From: Arthrobacter sp. zg-Y919
Lineage (GTDB): Bacteria; Actinomycetota; Actinomycetes; Actinomycetales; Micrococcaceae
Assembly: GCF_030142045.1 (NCBI RefSeq)
Contig: NZ_CP126242.1
Coordinates: forward strand, 124,001-188,000
DNA: 64,000 nucleotides
Direction: 5' to 3'
Shown one piece after another: positions 33,829-43,527 of the stretch. The position numbers and the translations under genes are program-made. How positions within the stretch are numbered: position 1 is the stretch's first letter; each line of letters begins with the position of its first letter. The notes under the pieces are model-generated. The model ran no database searches, was not told where the DNA came from, and saw only the letters and a list, made by a program, of their open reading frames with translations.

Positions 33829-33991
33829 CGCGAGTCTCGTTCACTGGAAATTGGAGGGTCGCGCGTCGGGATCGAACCTGCCTGCGGGCCGACGGGACTC
33901 ATGAGGGTGCCGGGGGCCGCCCCGAAAGGCCCGGAACAGCTGCAGCCGCTGCGGCCTGCACAACGTTCCGCCCCCGGGATACGCTGAACCC
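33829..33991. other. right flank of the island and promoter region of the Asp23 operon
   Basis: No gene seen. Composition returns to high GC near 33850. TACGCT at 33980-33985 lies six bases before the first Asp23 ATG and is a leaderless -10 candidate. A reverse-strand segment around 33860-33900 resembles the 3' half of a tRNA (GGTTCGATCCC) but its stems do not pair. Confidence 0.4.
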
Positions 33992-34492
33992 ATGGATGAG
34001 CCCCGGAACACTTCAGCGAACGCTTCCGTCACTGCGGCACCAGCCGTGCCTGCACCCGCCCCGCCCGCACCCGCCGCGTATGCCGACGCCGACGGCGTCC
34101 CTGCCGCCGTCGGCGGCCGGACATCCATCAGTGAACAGGCGGTGGCCAAGGTCGCCGCAATTGCAGCCCGGGCTGTTCCCGGCGTCTTTACGCTCGGCAA
34201 TCCTTCGGGGCGGGCGCTCGGCGCGGTGCGCGACGCCGTCGGCGGAACAAACGCCACGTCCGGCGTCCATGTGGAAGTCGGCGAGCGTGAAGTCGCCGTG
34301 GATATCAGCCTCGTCGCCGCCTACGGAAATGCCCTGACCGTCGTCGCGAACAACGTCCGTGCCGCCGTTTACGGAGCGGTGGAGGAACTTGTGGGTCTCC
34401 GCGTCGTCGAGGTCAACGTGGAAATCTCCGACGTGCACCTTCCCACCGATCCGCCCGCTCCCGTACCGGTCTCCGGAGCCAAAGCGGTATAG
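33992..34492 (+). CDS. Asp23/Gls24 family envelope stress protein
   Basis: A 166-residue protein. An Ala/Pro-rich N-terminal tail (about 1-40) precedes the Asp23 domain: TSISEQAVAKVAAIAARAVPGVFTL, VHVEVGEREVAVDISLVAAYGNALTVVANNVRAAVYGAVEELVGLRVVEVNVEISDV. Asp23 proteins coat the membrane inner face through the AmaP anchor in firmicutes. This is the first of five tightly packed genes. The ATG lies six bases after TACGCT and lacks a ribosome site, so it is probably leaderless. Confidence 0.9.
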   Translation: MDEPRNTSANASVTAAPAVPAPAPPAPAAYADADGVPAAVGGRTSISEQAVAKVAAIAARAVPGVFTLGNPSGRALGAVRDAVGGTNATSGVHVEVGEREVAVDISLVAAYGNALTVVANNVRAAVYGAVEELVGLRVVEVNVEISDVHLPTDPPAPVPVSGAKAV

Positions 34493-34552
34493 GCTTTCAG
34501 CACGTTCCACCCAGGACGTACCGGTGATGCGTCAGGCAAGAAGGCAGGGGAA

Positions 34553-34744
34553 ATGAAACCGACAGTGGTGGGAATGGCAATTGGAGCCGTACTGGCTTTT
34601 GCCGCACTGATTTTCGACTTTTGGGGCTTTCTGCTGACCGCCCTGTTTATTGCGGCCGGAGCGCTGCTGGGCCGCGCTGCGGAGGGCAAGATTGATTTCC
34701 GCAGCGTCTCCGATGCGCTGACCGGCCGCCGCTCCTCTTCGTGA
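34553..34744 (+). CDS. DUF2273 small membrane protein
   Basis: A 63-residue protein with two hydrophobic helices (about 3-20 and 22-42) ending in a basic tail. MKPTVVGMAIGAVLAFAALIFDFWGFLLTALFIAAGALLGR matches DUF2273, which is regularly found with Asp23 genes. ATG follows AGGGGAA. Its stop overlaps the next GTG (GTGA). Confidence 0.85.
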   Translation: MKPTVVGMAIGAVLAFAALIFDFWGFLLTALFIAAGALLGRAAEGKIDFRSVSDALTGRRSSS

Positions 34745-35124
34745 GCACCATAGCTGCGCCCCCGGCGGCGGAAACCGCCGCGCACCTGGCGGGACACAAC
34801 CGGATCAGCACCCAGGCCCTGAGCAGCACCGCTAAGGCGGCAGCATCCGAATACTTCGGTGTGCCCGCCCAGCAGGTGCGTGTCCAGTGGACGGATGACC
34901 GGGGGAAGCTCGCCCTGTCGGTGTCCCTGCCCATCACGCTGCCACCGCTGCAGGCGCTGACCCCCGGCATGCTGGACCGCGCCGGCGGAACCGTCTGGGA
35001 ACGGGCCCACGCCGCCAAACCGGTGCTGATGCAGCGCGTTGCCGAACTTACGGGTTCCCGGCTCTCCCGGGTGGACATCCGTGTCACCGGCGTCCTGCCG
35101 GCCGAAGGAAGGCGGGTGCGGTGA
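34741..35124 (+). CDS. second Asp23/Gls24-like protein
   Basis: A 127-residue divergent Asp23-domain protein. NRISTQALSSTAKAAASEYFGVPAQQVRVQWTDDRGKLALSVSLPITLPPL covers the first half, and RVAELTGSRLSRVDIRVTGVLP the final strand. It lacks the hydrophilic tail of the first Asp23 protein. GTGA overlaps link it to both neighbours, so it is expressed with the DUF2273 and DUF6286 proteins. It may hetero-oligomerise with the first Asp23 protein. Confidence 0.75.
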   Translation: MSTIAAPPAAETAAHLAGHNRISTQALSSTAKAAASEYFGVPAQQVRVQWTDDRGKLALSVSLPITLPPLQALTPGMLDRAGGTVWERAHAAKPVLMQRVAELTGSRLSRVDIRVTGVLPAEGRRVR

Positions 35125-35708
35125 AGCAGGCGGACCTGGCGGTAACCAACAGAATCCTTCGGCGCGAGACACATTCGGCACGCACGGCCGCGGCCGCCGC
35201 GGTCGCTGTCCTGGGCATCCTCTTTTTCAGCTATGTCCTGCTGGAATCCGTGCTCCAGGTGCTGGGACAGGAGGCCTGGCTGATCGATCCGCCTACCTTC
35301 GGCAACTGGCTGGCGGGCCTCCCGGCGGACTCCGACCCGCTGATCCTCGGCCTGTCCGGGGCCCTGATCTTCTTTGCGGGCCTGCTGTTCTTCCTGCAGG
35401 CCGTACTTCCGGGCCGCCGGGCCCGCTATTCCCTGCCCAACCCCCGCGCCGCCGTCGTGGTGGACGGCGAAGTGCTGGCCGCGTCGCTGGCCCGGTGTGC
35501 CCGGATGCGGGCAGGCGTCACCCCGCAGCAGGTGCTGGTGACGGTTGGCAGGACCGTTGTGGAGGTGCAGATCCGTCCAACGTCGGGTACTCCCGTGGAC
35601 GCCGAAGCCGTGCGTACGGCAGTGGAGGATGAGTTGCTGCTGACCAAGCTTGACCCGCAGCCGGCCGTCCGGGTCCGCGTTGCCGAAACCGGGGTGATCG
35701 GACAGTGA
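35121..35708 (+). CDS. DUF6286-type membrane protein of the Asp23 operon
   Basis: A 195-residue protein with two membrane helices (about 26-48 and 79-98) joined by an exported loop, then a cytoplasmic Asp23/AmaP-like domain: RAAVVVDGEVLAASLARCARMRAGVTPQQVLVTVGRTVVEVQIRPTSGTPVDAEAVRTAVEDEL. The layout suggests a membrane anchor for Asp23 proteins. GTGA overlaps on both sides place it within the same operon. The DUF number is assigned from memory of family layout and is tentative. Confidence 0.7.
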   Translation: MKQADLAVTNRILRRETHSARTAAAAAVAVLGILFFSYVLLESVLQVLGQEAWLIDPPTFGNWLAGLPADSDPLILGLSGALIFFAGLLFFLQAVLPGRRARYSLPNPRAAVVVDGEVLAASLARCARMRAGVTPQQVLVTVGRTVVEVQIRPTSGTPVDAEAVRTAVEDELLLTKLDPQPAVRVRVAETGVIGQ

Positions 35709-36316
35709 ACGCCACACCAAGGGCCTTGAACCGGTTCCTGCTCGGACTGCTCGGACTGGTGCTGATGGGCATCGGCGGCGGTCTGGCGCTCATCTCCGCC
35801 TGGCCTGCCGCCGCGCGGGCCTGGCACGGGTTTGCCGCCGACGCCGGTCCCGCCGTCTCCTCCTCGCTCGACGCCACGGCCCTGCCCGGGGGCAGAGGCA
35901 GCTGGATCTGGGTGGCGCTTGCCCTGCTGAGCTTCCTGGGCATCGTGTTGATGGTGGTGTGGATGGCCGGGCAGGGCGGCGGCCGGACCGGAACCCTCGT
36001 CTCCGAATACGACGACGACGGCGCGCCGGGCCGGGTTGAGATCAGTGGAACCGTCGCCGAACAGGCCCTGCGCAGCGCACTGCAGGAGAACCCGGATGTC
36101 GCTGCGTCTTCGGTCAACGCCTACTCAGTGAAGGGCCGCAGCGCCCTGCGGGTGCGGATCACTCCGCGGCAGGGAGCGGCTCCGCACCTGATTGCGGCCG
36201 ACGCCACGGCCCTGGTGGAAACCCTGGACACCGTCCTCGGGCACCAGACCCCGGTGCTGCTGAGCCTGGAGGCCGGACGCCGGCTGCGCTTCGGCAGGGA
36301 AGACCGGGTCCGCTAG
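35705..36316 (+). CDS. AmaP-like alkaline shock membrane anchor
   Basis: A 203-residue protein with two N-terminal membrane helices (about 9-33 and 66-86) and a cytoplasmic domain with VEISGTVAEQALRSALQENPDVAASSVNAYSVKGRSALRVRITPRQG. The AmaP family anchors Asp23 to the membrane; here two anchor-like proteins (this and the previous one) accompany two Asp23 proteins. GTGA overlap with the preceding gene. Last gene of the operon; six bases separate its stop from the convergent gene's stop. Confidence 0.75.
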   Translation: MNATPRALNRFLLGLLGLVLMGIGGGLALISAWPAAARAWHGFAADAGPAVSSSLDATALPGGRGSWIWVALALLSFLGIVLMVVWMAGQGGGRTGTLVSEYDDDGAPGRVEISGTVAEQALRSALQENPDVAASSVNAYSVKGRSALRVRITPRQGAAPHLIAADATALVETLDTVLGHQTPVLLSLEAGRRLRFGREDRVR

Positions 36317-36322
36317 GACGTC

Positions 36323-37177
36323 CTAGGAGGCCCGGGCCAGCTGCCGGATGGGAATCCAGCGCGAGGCCAGCCGGCGGTAGGCGGCCGCGGCACCCGTCAT
36401 GTCGCCGTCGGCCAGTGACTCGATGCCCAGCCGTACATCGGACGGGGAGTCGTCGGGGAAGACCAGGTCCGCCACCGGACCGTAATCGAGCTCCAGCACC
36501 GCCTCCGGATCAAAGACCTCCAGCCAGGCCGTGAGCTCGGCCAGCTCATCCAGCAGGTCCAGCTCCGGTGCTGCCATGGCCAGGGCAGCCGAGGCCGAAC
36601 GTGCCCGCTCGATGCACTGCAGCACCGGGGCGGAGAGCCGCACGGTCTGGACATGCCCGTCATCCTCCACCACCTCGGTGTGGTCCTCTTCGTGGAGCAG
36701 GACAAACCAGCCGAAGGGAACACCCCAGGTAGCGGAGCGGGTGTGCAGCTTGGCCAGGGAATCGGCGAAGGAATCCGGATCCAGGCGCGCGGCGTGGGCC
36801 TCCCGGGCGACTTCCGGCACCAGCACATCCACCAGGGGCCCGCGGATGGAATCGCCCAGGGATTCGGCGGCCAGGGAGGTGCGGACCGCCAGCTGGTTCG
36901 GGCAGTACAGGCGGGTGGTGACACCTTCCTGCGCCGGATAATGCAGCACCCGGACCAGGTCCGTGGCGTTGTGCGGGAACGGATCGGACACCACCCGGAC
37001 CAGCCGGCGGACGGCATCGGTACGTTCGAGGACTTCGGTTTCGTGGCGTCCGCGGGCGCGCTGTTCCATGATGGCCAACTGCTGGGTGTCATCAAAGGCG
37101 TCCAGCGGCTCGTAGACGCGGAGGTAGGAGACAAACGGGAAGGTGCGGTACAGCGACTGCTGCGGATGCCGCGTCAC
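36323..37177 (-). CDS. conserved protein of unknown function
   Basis: A 284-residue soluble protein I do not recognise. It starts at the GTG at 37177 (MTRHPQQSLYRTFPFVSYLRVYEPLDAF), three bases after the xthA stop, so it is co-transcribed with exonuclease III. No catalytic motif stands out; SATWGVPFGWFVLLHEEDHTEV in the centre is distinctive, and the C-terminal third is acidic and helical (ELAELTAWLEVFDPEAVLELDYGPVADLVFPDD). The longer upstream frame overlaps xthA and is rejected. A role with DNA repair is guesswork. Confidence 0.75.
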   Translation of the reverse strand: MTRHPQQSLYRTFPFVSYLRVYEPLDAFDDTQQLAIMEQRARGRHETEVLERTDAVRRLVRVVSDPFPHNATDLVRVLHYPAQEGVTTRLYCPNQLAVRTSLAAESLGDSIRGPLVDVLVPEVAREAHAARLDPDSFADSLAKLHTRSATWGVPFGWFVLLHEEDHTEVVEDDGHVQTVRLSAPVLQCIERARSASAALAMAAPELDLLDELAELTAWLEVFDPEAVLELDYGPVADLVFPDDSPSDVRLGIESLADGDMTGAAAAYRRLASRWIPIRQLARAS

Positions 37178-37179
37178 GG

Positions 37180-37983
37180 CTAGTCCAGTTCCACAATCAC
37201 GGGAGCGTGGTCCGACGCACCCTTGCCCTTGCGCTCTTCCCGGTCGATGACGGCGCCGGTGACCCGCTTGGCCAGGGCGGGGGAGCCCAGGACAAAGTCG
37301 ATGCGCATGCCCTGGCGCTTGGGGAACCGCAGCTGGGTGTAGTCCCAGTAGGTGTAGACGCCCGGCCCGGGGTGGAAGGGACGGACGACGTCGGTGAACC
37401 CGGCGTCGAGGAACTCGTTGAAGGCCTGCCGCTCGGGCTCGGTGATGTGTGTGGCGTTCTGGGCACGGAACCAGTCGATGTCCCACACATCGTCATCCTG
37501 CGGGGCAATGTTCCAGTCACCCATCAGCGCCAGCTCCAGGGAGGGGTTTTCGGTGATCCACTCGGCGGCATGGTTCTTGAGGGTCTTGAGCCACTGCAGC
37601 TTGTACGGCATGTGCGGATCATCCACGGCACGGCCGTTGGGCACGTACAGGCTCCACACGCGGACGCCGCCGCAGGTGGCGCCGATGGCACGGGCCTCGG
37701 CCACGGTGGTGTCCTCGGTCTTGCCGAACATCGGCTGGTCCGGGAAGGTGCGTTCGACGTCGTCGAGCCCCACCCGGGAGGCGATCGCCACGCCGTTCCA
37801 CTGGCTCAGCCCGAAGTGCGCCACCTCGTAACCGTTCTTTTCAAACAATTCCCAGGGGAAATTGTCGTCCTTCGCCTTGGTTTCCTGAATTGCCAGGACG
37901 TCGACGTCGGAGCGCTGCAGCCAGGCCTCGATGCGGTCGGCGCGGGCGCGGATGGAGTTCACGTTCCAGGTAGCTATCTTCAC
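37180..37983 (-). CDS. xthA: exodeoxyribonuclease III
   Basis: A 267-residue EEP-fold AP endonuclease/3' exonuclease for base-excision repair. MKIATWNVNSIRAR at the start, DVLAIQETKAKDDNFP near residue 28 (catalytic Glu), LYVPNGRAVDDPHMPYKLQWL near 112, LMGDWNIAPQDDDVWD near 150 (Asp/Asn pair), and GASDHAPVIVEL at the end (Asp-His) are all in place. The GTG lies six bases after TAACGT on the minus strand, so it is probably leaderless. Confidence 0.95.
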   Translation of the reverse strand: MKIATWNVNSIRARADRIEAWLQRSDVDVLAIQETKAKDDNFPWELFEKNGYEVAHFGLSQWNGVAIASRVGLDDVERTFPDQPMFGKTEDTTVAEARAIGATCGGVRVWSLYVPNGRAVDDPHMPYKLQWLKTLKNHAAEWITENPSLELALMGDWNIAPQDDDVWDIDWFRAQNATHITEPERQAFNEFLDAGFTDVVRPFHPGPGVYTYWDYTQLRFPKRQGMRIDFVLGSPALAKRVTGAVIDREERKGKGASDHAPVIVELD

Positions 37984-38047
37984 ACTGCTACGTTACCGAA
38001 TCCCGTCCGCCTCCACACTGCGCCCTGCGCCACACGGCCGGCGGCTG

Positions 38048-38869
38048 CTATTTCCACCAGGTGTCGGAAAGGGTGACCGGGATGGTGCGCTTATGCCGGG
38101 TCATCACAAAGCGGGCCTCGATCTTTTCGGCGGCGTCAGTGGGGATGTCCCCGCCTTCCAGATAGCTGTCGATGGTGTCATAGCTCAGGCCCAGCTCCGT
38201 TTCGTCGGTCTGGCCGGGCCTGTCATCCAGCAGGTCGGCGGTGGGGGCCTTGGCGATCAGGGTTGCGGGGGCACCCAGCTCGGCCAGCAGCGCCCGGTTC
38301 TGGCGCTTGTCCAGGCCGGAGAGGGGCAGGAGGTCCGCGCCGCCGTCGCCGAACTTGGTGAAGAATCCCGTGACCGATTCCGCGGCGTGGTCGGTGCCGA
38401 TCACCAGCAGGTTGTGCTGGCCCGCCACCGCGTACTGCGCGGTCATGCGGACGCGGGCCTTGATGTTGCCCTTGTTGAAGTCGGTGATCTTTTCGCCGGT
38501 CATCTTCACGTACTCGTCTTGGAAACCGTCCACGGCCGGTCCGACGTTGTAGACCAGGGACTCCGCCGGAGCAATGAACTCCAGGGCGGCCTGGGCGTCC
38601 TCCTCGTCATGCTGGACCCGGTACGGCAGGCGCAGGGCGATGAACCGTGCTTCGGTGCCTTCGGCCTTCAGCTCGTCCACGGCCAGCTGGGCAAGCTTGC
38701 CGGCAAGGGTGGAATCCACCCCGCCGCTGATGCCCAGGACAAAACCCTTGGAGTGTGAGGCGTGCAGATAGTCCTTGAGGAAGTCCACCCGGCGGCGGAT
38801 TTCCGCGGCCGCATCAATCGTGGGCTGAACTCCCAGCTCGGCAATGATTTCCTCTTGTAGTTTCCGCAT
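38048..38869 (-). CDS. nadE: ammonia-dependent NAD+ synthetase
   Basis: A 273-residue enzyme converting nicotinic acid adenine dinucleotide to NAD+ with ammonia and [26 protein letters not shown] near residue 48 is the PP-loop; [48 protein letters not shown] and [20 protein letters not shown] are family blocks. There is no glutaminase domain, so it uses free ammonia. The ATG at 38869 lies seven bases after TAGGCT; the longer frame upstream lacks homology. Confidence 0.95.
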   Translation of the reverse strand: MRKLQEEIIAELGVQPTIDAAAEIRRRVDFLKDYLHASHSKGFVLGISGGVDSTLAGKLAQLAVDELKAEGTEARFIALRLPYRVQHDEEDAQAALEFIAPAESLVYNVGPAVDGFQDEYVKMTGEKITDFNKGNIKARVRMTAQYAVAGQHNLLVIGTDHAAESVTGFFTKFGDGGADLLPLSGLDKRQNRALLAELGAPATLIAKAPTADLLDDRPGQTDETELGLSYDTIDSYLEGGDIPTDAAEKIEARFVMTRHKRTIPVTLSDTWWK

Positions 38870-38992
38870 GGACCACAGCCTATATCCGTCTGCCGCACCG
38901 TGCCCGGGAAAGGTCCGCGGAAGTTTGACGGCGCCAAGGCCGCAATCCGGGCCGCCACCCACCGGTCCAGCGACCGTGGCTAGGATTGGCCC

Positions 38993-39562
38993 ATGACATC
39001 GCCCGCGATTGCCCCGTCCCGCGCCCGCCTGCTTGAACTGATCAAGGAACTGGCGGTGGTCCGCGGCCACGTGGTGCTTTCCTCCGGCGCCGAAGCGGAC
39101 TATTACATCGACCTGCGCCGCGTCACGCTGCAGCACGAAGCGTCGGTGCTGGTGGGCGACGTGATGCTGGAACTGCTGGACAACGCCGGGATCGGGTTCA
39201 CCAATGCCGGCGGCCTGACCATGGGTGCCGACCCGGTGGGCACCGCAGTGATGCATGCCGCTGCCCGTGCCGGCCGGGCCGTGGACGCTTTCGTGGTGCG
39301 CAAGGCGCAGAAGTCCTACGGCATGGGCCGCCAGGTGGAAGGCCCCGACGTCGCGGGGCGCAACGTGGTGGTCCTTGAGGACACGTCCACCACCGGCGGA
39401 TCGGCGCTGACCGCCGTCGAAGGCGTACGGAAAGCGGGCGGCAACGTGGTGGCCGTGGCAGTGATCGTGGACCGGGACACCGGCGCGAAGGAGCGCATCG
39501 AGGCCGAGGCCGGCGTGCCGTACCTGTTTGCGTTTGGCAAGGACGAACTCGGCCTCGACTAG
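38993..39562 (+). CDS. pyrE: orotate phosphoribosyltransferase
   Basis: A 189-residue pyrimidine enzyme making OMP from orotate and [25 protein letters not shown] near residue 25 is the orotate-binding start; [13 protein letters not shown] follows; [29 protein letters not shown] near residue 122 is the PRPP-binding motif. Length is somewhat shorter than enteric PyrE, typical of actinobacteria. The ATG lies exactly six bases after TAGGAT and has no ribosome site, so it is probably leaderless. It converges on the HAD gene. Confidence 0.94.
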   Translation: MTSPAIAPSRARLLELIKELAVVRGHVVLSSGAEADYYIDLRRVTLQHEASVLVGDVMLELLDNAGIGFTNAGGLTMGADPVGTAVMHAAARAGRAVDAFVVRKAQKSYGMGRQVEGPDVAGRNVVVLEDTSTTGGSALTAVEGVRKAGGNVVAVAVIVDRDTGAKERIEAEAGVPYLFAFGKDELGLD

Positions 39563-39570
39563 CCGCAGGA

Positions 39571-40362
39571 TCAGATGGTGTTGATCAGGTCCGCCACGGA
39601 ATTCATGATCTGCGTGGGCCGGAACGGGTACCGGTTGATGTCCTCGCGCTGGGTGATGCCGCTGAGCACCAGGACGGTGTGCAGTCCCGCCTCGATGCCT
39701 GCCACGATGTCGGTGTCCATCCGGTCACCGATCATGGCCGTGGTTTCGGAGTGGGCGTCAATCTTGCGCATGGCGGACCGGAACATCATGGGGTTTGGCT
39801 TGCCCACAATATAGGGCTCCATCTTGGTGGCCGCCGTGATCAGCGCCGCAATGGCTCCCGTGGCCGGGAGTGGACCCTCCTGCGAGGGACCGGTGACGTC
39901 CGGGTTGGTGGCGATGAACCGGGCGCCGTCCAGGATCAGCCGGATGGCCTTGGTGATGGTCCCGAAGGAATACGTGCGGGTCTCGCCCAGCACCACGTAG
40001 TCCGGTGCGGTGTCGGTGAGGATCATGCCCGCCTCATGCAGCGCCGTCGTCAGGCCGGCCTCGCCCACCACGAAGCAGCGCCCGGGCGTCCCGGAGTTCT
40101 TCACCTGGTCCTTGAGGAACTCCGCGGTGGCCAGCGCCGACGTCCAGAGGTTTTCCTCCGGCACCTCCAGCCCCGAGGCCCGCAGGCGGGCGGCCAGGTC
40201 CCGCGGCGTGTAGATGGAGTTGTTGGTCAGCACCAGGAAGCGCTTGGACGTTGACACCCAGCGGTCAATGAGTTCCGCGGCACCGGGGATGGGATGGTTC
40301 TCGTGAACCAGCACCCCGTCCATGTCCGTCAACCAGCATTCAATGTTCTCGTTTTCGCCCAC
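39571..40362 (-). CDS. HAD-IIA family hydrolase
   Basis: A 263-residue phosphatase of the NagD/4-nitrophenylphosphatase group. [20 protein letters not shown] near residue 7 carries the nucleophile Asp pair; VLTNNS near 42 is motif [14 protein letters not shown] near 185 holds the motif III lysine; [26 protein letters not shown] near 210 is motif IV. Substrate unknown (NagD acts on nucleotides). The GTG at 40362 follows GGGAG by three bases, a close spacing; a longer frame is open but lacks homology. Confidence 0.88.
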   Translation of the reverse strand: MGENENIECWLTDMDGVLVHENHPIPGAAELIDRWVSTSKRFLVLTNNSIYTPRDLAARLRASGLEVPEENLWTSALATAEFLKDQVKNSGTPGRCFVVGEAGLTTALHEAGMILTDTAPDYVVLGETRTYSFGTITKAIRLILDGARFIATNPDVTGPSQEGPLPATGAIAALITAATKMEPYIVGKPNPMMFRSAMRKIDAHSETTAMIGDRMDTDIVAGIEAGLHTVLVLSGITQREDINRYPFRPTQIMNSVADLINTI

Positions 40363-40483
40363 GGTCTCCCATTTCTCGCATACTGCATTACTGCTTCGGC
40401 TTACAGTGCACCGCACGGCCCGGGAACCTGTCCCGGAGGCACTGGAAGCGGGCGCTGCCAGTCTTTCACCTTAGGCTGGAAGG

Positions 40484-41155
40484 GTGATAGACAGCCCCTC
40501 AGAACTTAGTGACGACACCGTCGATGAAGCCGCAGCCCCGACCCACCAGATAGGCGTGGGTCCTTGGGAGGGTCCGTTGCCCGAAGGGGATCACTGGGAC
40601 CCGGAACTGCTGGCCAACGGCGACGCCCGCAACGTGGTGGATGAGTACCGGTACTGGAAACATGACGCGATCGTGGCGGACCTGGATACGCGCCGGCATC
40701 CGTTCCACGTGGCGATCGAGAACTGGCAGCACGATTTCAACATCGGCACCGTGGTGCGCACGGCCAATGCGTTTATGGCAAAGGAAGTGCACATCATTGG
40801 ACGACGCCGGTGGAACCGCCGCGGCGCCATGGTCACCGACCGCTACCAGCACATCCGCAACCACCCCACCGTGGAGGACTTTGTTCAGTGGGCCCGCGGC
40901 GAGGGCCTGAGCATCATCGGCATCGACAACTTCCCGGACTCGGTGCCGCTGGAGACCTATGAGCTGCCGGAGAACTGCGTCCTGGTGTTCGGGCAGGAAG
41001 GTCCGGGCCTGAGCCCGGAGGTCCATGCCGCCGCCGACGCCACCCTGTCGATCGCCCAGTTCGGCTCCACCCGGTCCATCAACGCCGGTTCCGCGGCGGC
41101 CATTGCAATGCACGGCTGGATCCGGCGGCACGTGTTCGGCCAGAAGGTGAACTAA
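40484..41155 (+). CDS. TrmH/SpoU family RNA methyltransferase
   Basis: A 223-residue SPOUT methyltransferase that 2'-O-methylates ribose in tRNA or rRNA. VAIENWQHDFNIGTVVRTANAF near residue 78 is motif 1 (with the conserved Asn/Arg), VLVFGQEGPGLSPEVHAAAD near 166 motif 2, and STRSINAGSAAAIAMHGWIR near 192 motif 3, forming the trefoil-knot SAM site. The N-terminal 65 residues are acidic and specific to this lineage. The GTG lies six bases after TAGGCT, so it is probably leaderless. The RNA target is not deducible. Confidence 0.9.
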   Translation: MIDSPSELSDDTVDEAAAPTHQIGVGPWEGPLPEGDHWDPELLANGDARNVVDEYRYWKHDAIVADLDTRRHPFHVAIENWQHDFNIGTVVRTANAFMAKEVHIIGRRRWNRRGAMVTDRYQHIRNHPTVEDFVQWARGEGLSIIGIDNFPDSVPLETYELPENCVLVFGQEGPGLSPEVHAAADATLSIAQFGSTRSINAGSAAAIAMHGWIRRHVFGQKVN

Positions 41156-41278
41156 AGCGCGTGCCCGGGCCGACGTCGTAATCCGTCAGCGGTACCTGAT
41201 GCCGCGACGGCACTTGTGGCTAGGATGTAAGGAGCCAACGAGGGCTGAAGGCCCTGCCGTATCGACCTTGGAGTCAGC

Positions 41279-42297
<1,019 letters not shown>

Positions 42298-42298
<1 letters not shown>

Positions 42299-42720
42299 TG
42301 TCAGACGAATTCCGCAAGAACCTCCTCGGCCCCGACGCCACCTACCTTCCGGAGGAGACCGACGTCGTCGCCCGCCTGGAGGCAGGCGACGAGCCGGTGG
42401 ACCTCGCCGCGAAGTACCCCACCTCCTCGCAGGTGTGGGCCGCGCTCGCGGACGAAGCGTTCGAGGAGGGCCAGAACGTGGAGTCCTATGCGTACGCCCG
42501 GGTGGGTTACCACCGCGGACTGGATTCCCTGCGCCGTGCCGGCTGGCGCGGCATCGGCCCCATCCCGTGGTCGCACGTGCCTAACCGCGGTTTCCTGCGC
42601 TCGCTGTACGCGCTCGGCCGGGCCGCAGCGGCGATTGGCGAAACCGAGGAAGTGGACCGGATCCGCAAGTTCCTCGACGATTCCGATCCGCAGGCCAAGG
42701 CGGCCATCGAAGGTCTGTAG
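42298..42720 (+). CDS. DUF3151 domain protein
   Basis: A 140-residue cytoplasmic protein. DVVARLEAGDEPVDLAAKYPTSSQVWAALADEAFEEG and RVGYHRGLDSLRRAGWRGIGPIPWSHVPNRGFLRSLYALGRAA are characteristic of DUF3151, an actinobacterial family of unknown function regularly found after fba. One-base overlap with fbaA implies co-translation. A terminator follows. Confidence 0.92.
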
Positions 42721-42737
42721 GCTCCTGCTCCAACGCT

Positions 42738-42778
42738 AAAAACGGCGGTCCCCGGTTTCCGGGGGCCGCCGTTTCTTT
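42738..42778 (+). terminator. terminator of fbaA-DUF3151
   Basis: AAACGGCGGTCCCCGG pairs with the mirror CCGGGGGCCGCCGTTT across a short loop; TCTTTTC follows. Confidence 0.85.
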
Positions 42779-42870
42779 TCGGTTGGGAGTCCGGGTTTGG
42801 TGCGGCCGGACCTCCCGGGAACGGGGAGGTCGTGCCTACGCTGGGAAGCCGGCCGGAAGGTGGTGTGTGC

Positions 42871-43494
42871 GTGGAAAAATTCGACCTGAAACGGTCCTAT
42901 CCGGAACTCTATGCACCCCGCGGCGGCGACTTCACCCTGGTGGACGTGCCGATCATGCATTACCTCGCCGTGGATGGGCACGGCGACCCCAATACCTCGG
43001 CTGAATACAGCCAGGCCCTCGAGTGCCTCTATCCGGTGGCGTATTCATTGAAGTTTGCCTCCAAGGATGAGCTGGAGGCGGACTTCACCGTCGGCCCGCT
43101 GGAAGGTTTGTGGCGGGCCGAGGATCCGGAGGTATTTACCCGCCGGGAGAAAAGCACCTGGGACTGGACCATGCTGATTGCCCAGCCGGAGTGGATCACG
43201 GAGGACATGGTGGAGGCCGCTGTGGCTTCCGTTGCCGCTAAGAAACCGCTTCCGGGTCTGGACCAGCTGCACCTGCTCACGCTTACGGAGGGCCTGGCGG
43301 CGCAGATCCTCTTTGTGGGGCCCTACGACACGGAGGGTCCGGTCCTTGCCCGGCTGCACTCCACCTGGATGCCCGGGCGCGGGCTGACGTTCAACGGAGA
43401 CCACCACGAGGTGTACCTCAGCGACCCGCGCCGGGCAGCGCCGGAGAAGCTGCGCACTGTGCTGCGCCAGCCGGTGCGTCCTGTGACGGGCTGA
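42871..43494 (+). CDS. GyrI-like domain protein
   Basis: A 207-residue protein of the GyrI-like small-molecule-binding family. KFDLKRSYPELYAPRGGDFTLVDVPIMHYLAVDGHGDPNTSAEYSQALECLYPVAYSLKF matches these proteins; many bind drugs or hydrophobic cations in a cleft. There is no AraC DNA-binding domain, so it is not a standard regulator. The GTG at 42871 (VEKFDLKRSY) follows GGAAGG by ten bases; an earlier ATG at 42832 adds 13 residues without support. Confidence 0.85.
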   Translation: MEKFDLKRSYPELYAPRGGDFTLVDVPIMHYLAVDGHGDPNTSAEYSQALECLYPVAYSLKFASKDELEADFTVGPLEGLWRAEDPEVFTRREKSTWDWTMLIAQPEWITEDMVEAAVASVAAKKPLPGLDQLHLLTLTEGLAAQILFVGPYDTEGPVLARLHSTWMPGRGLTFNGDHHEVYLSDPRRAAPEKLRTVLRQPVRPVTG

Positions 43495-43527
43495 CCGTTC
43501 CGCCGGTCCGTCCTGTTTCCGGGGGAG

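Noticed and set aside
33856..33910. Reverse-strand tRNA-like segment (CATGAG then GGTTCGATCCC) at the right flank of the island
   Set aside because: The T-stem and anticodon stem do not pair and no acceptor stem is found, so it is neither a functional tRNA nor a convincing att duplicate of tRNA-Phe.
38870..39256. N-terminal extension of the nadE frame over pyrE
   Set aside because: It overlaps the well-supported pyrE on the opposite strand, and nadE homologues begin at the ATG at 38869.
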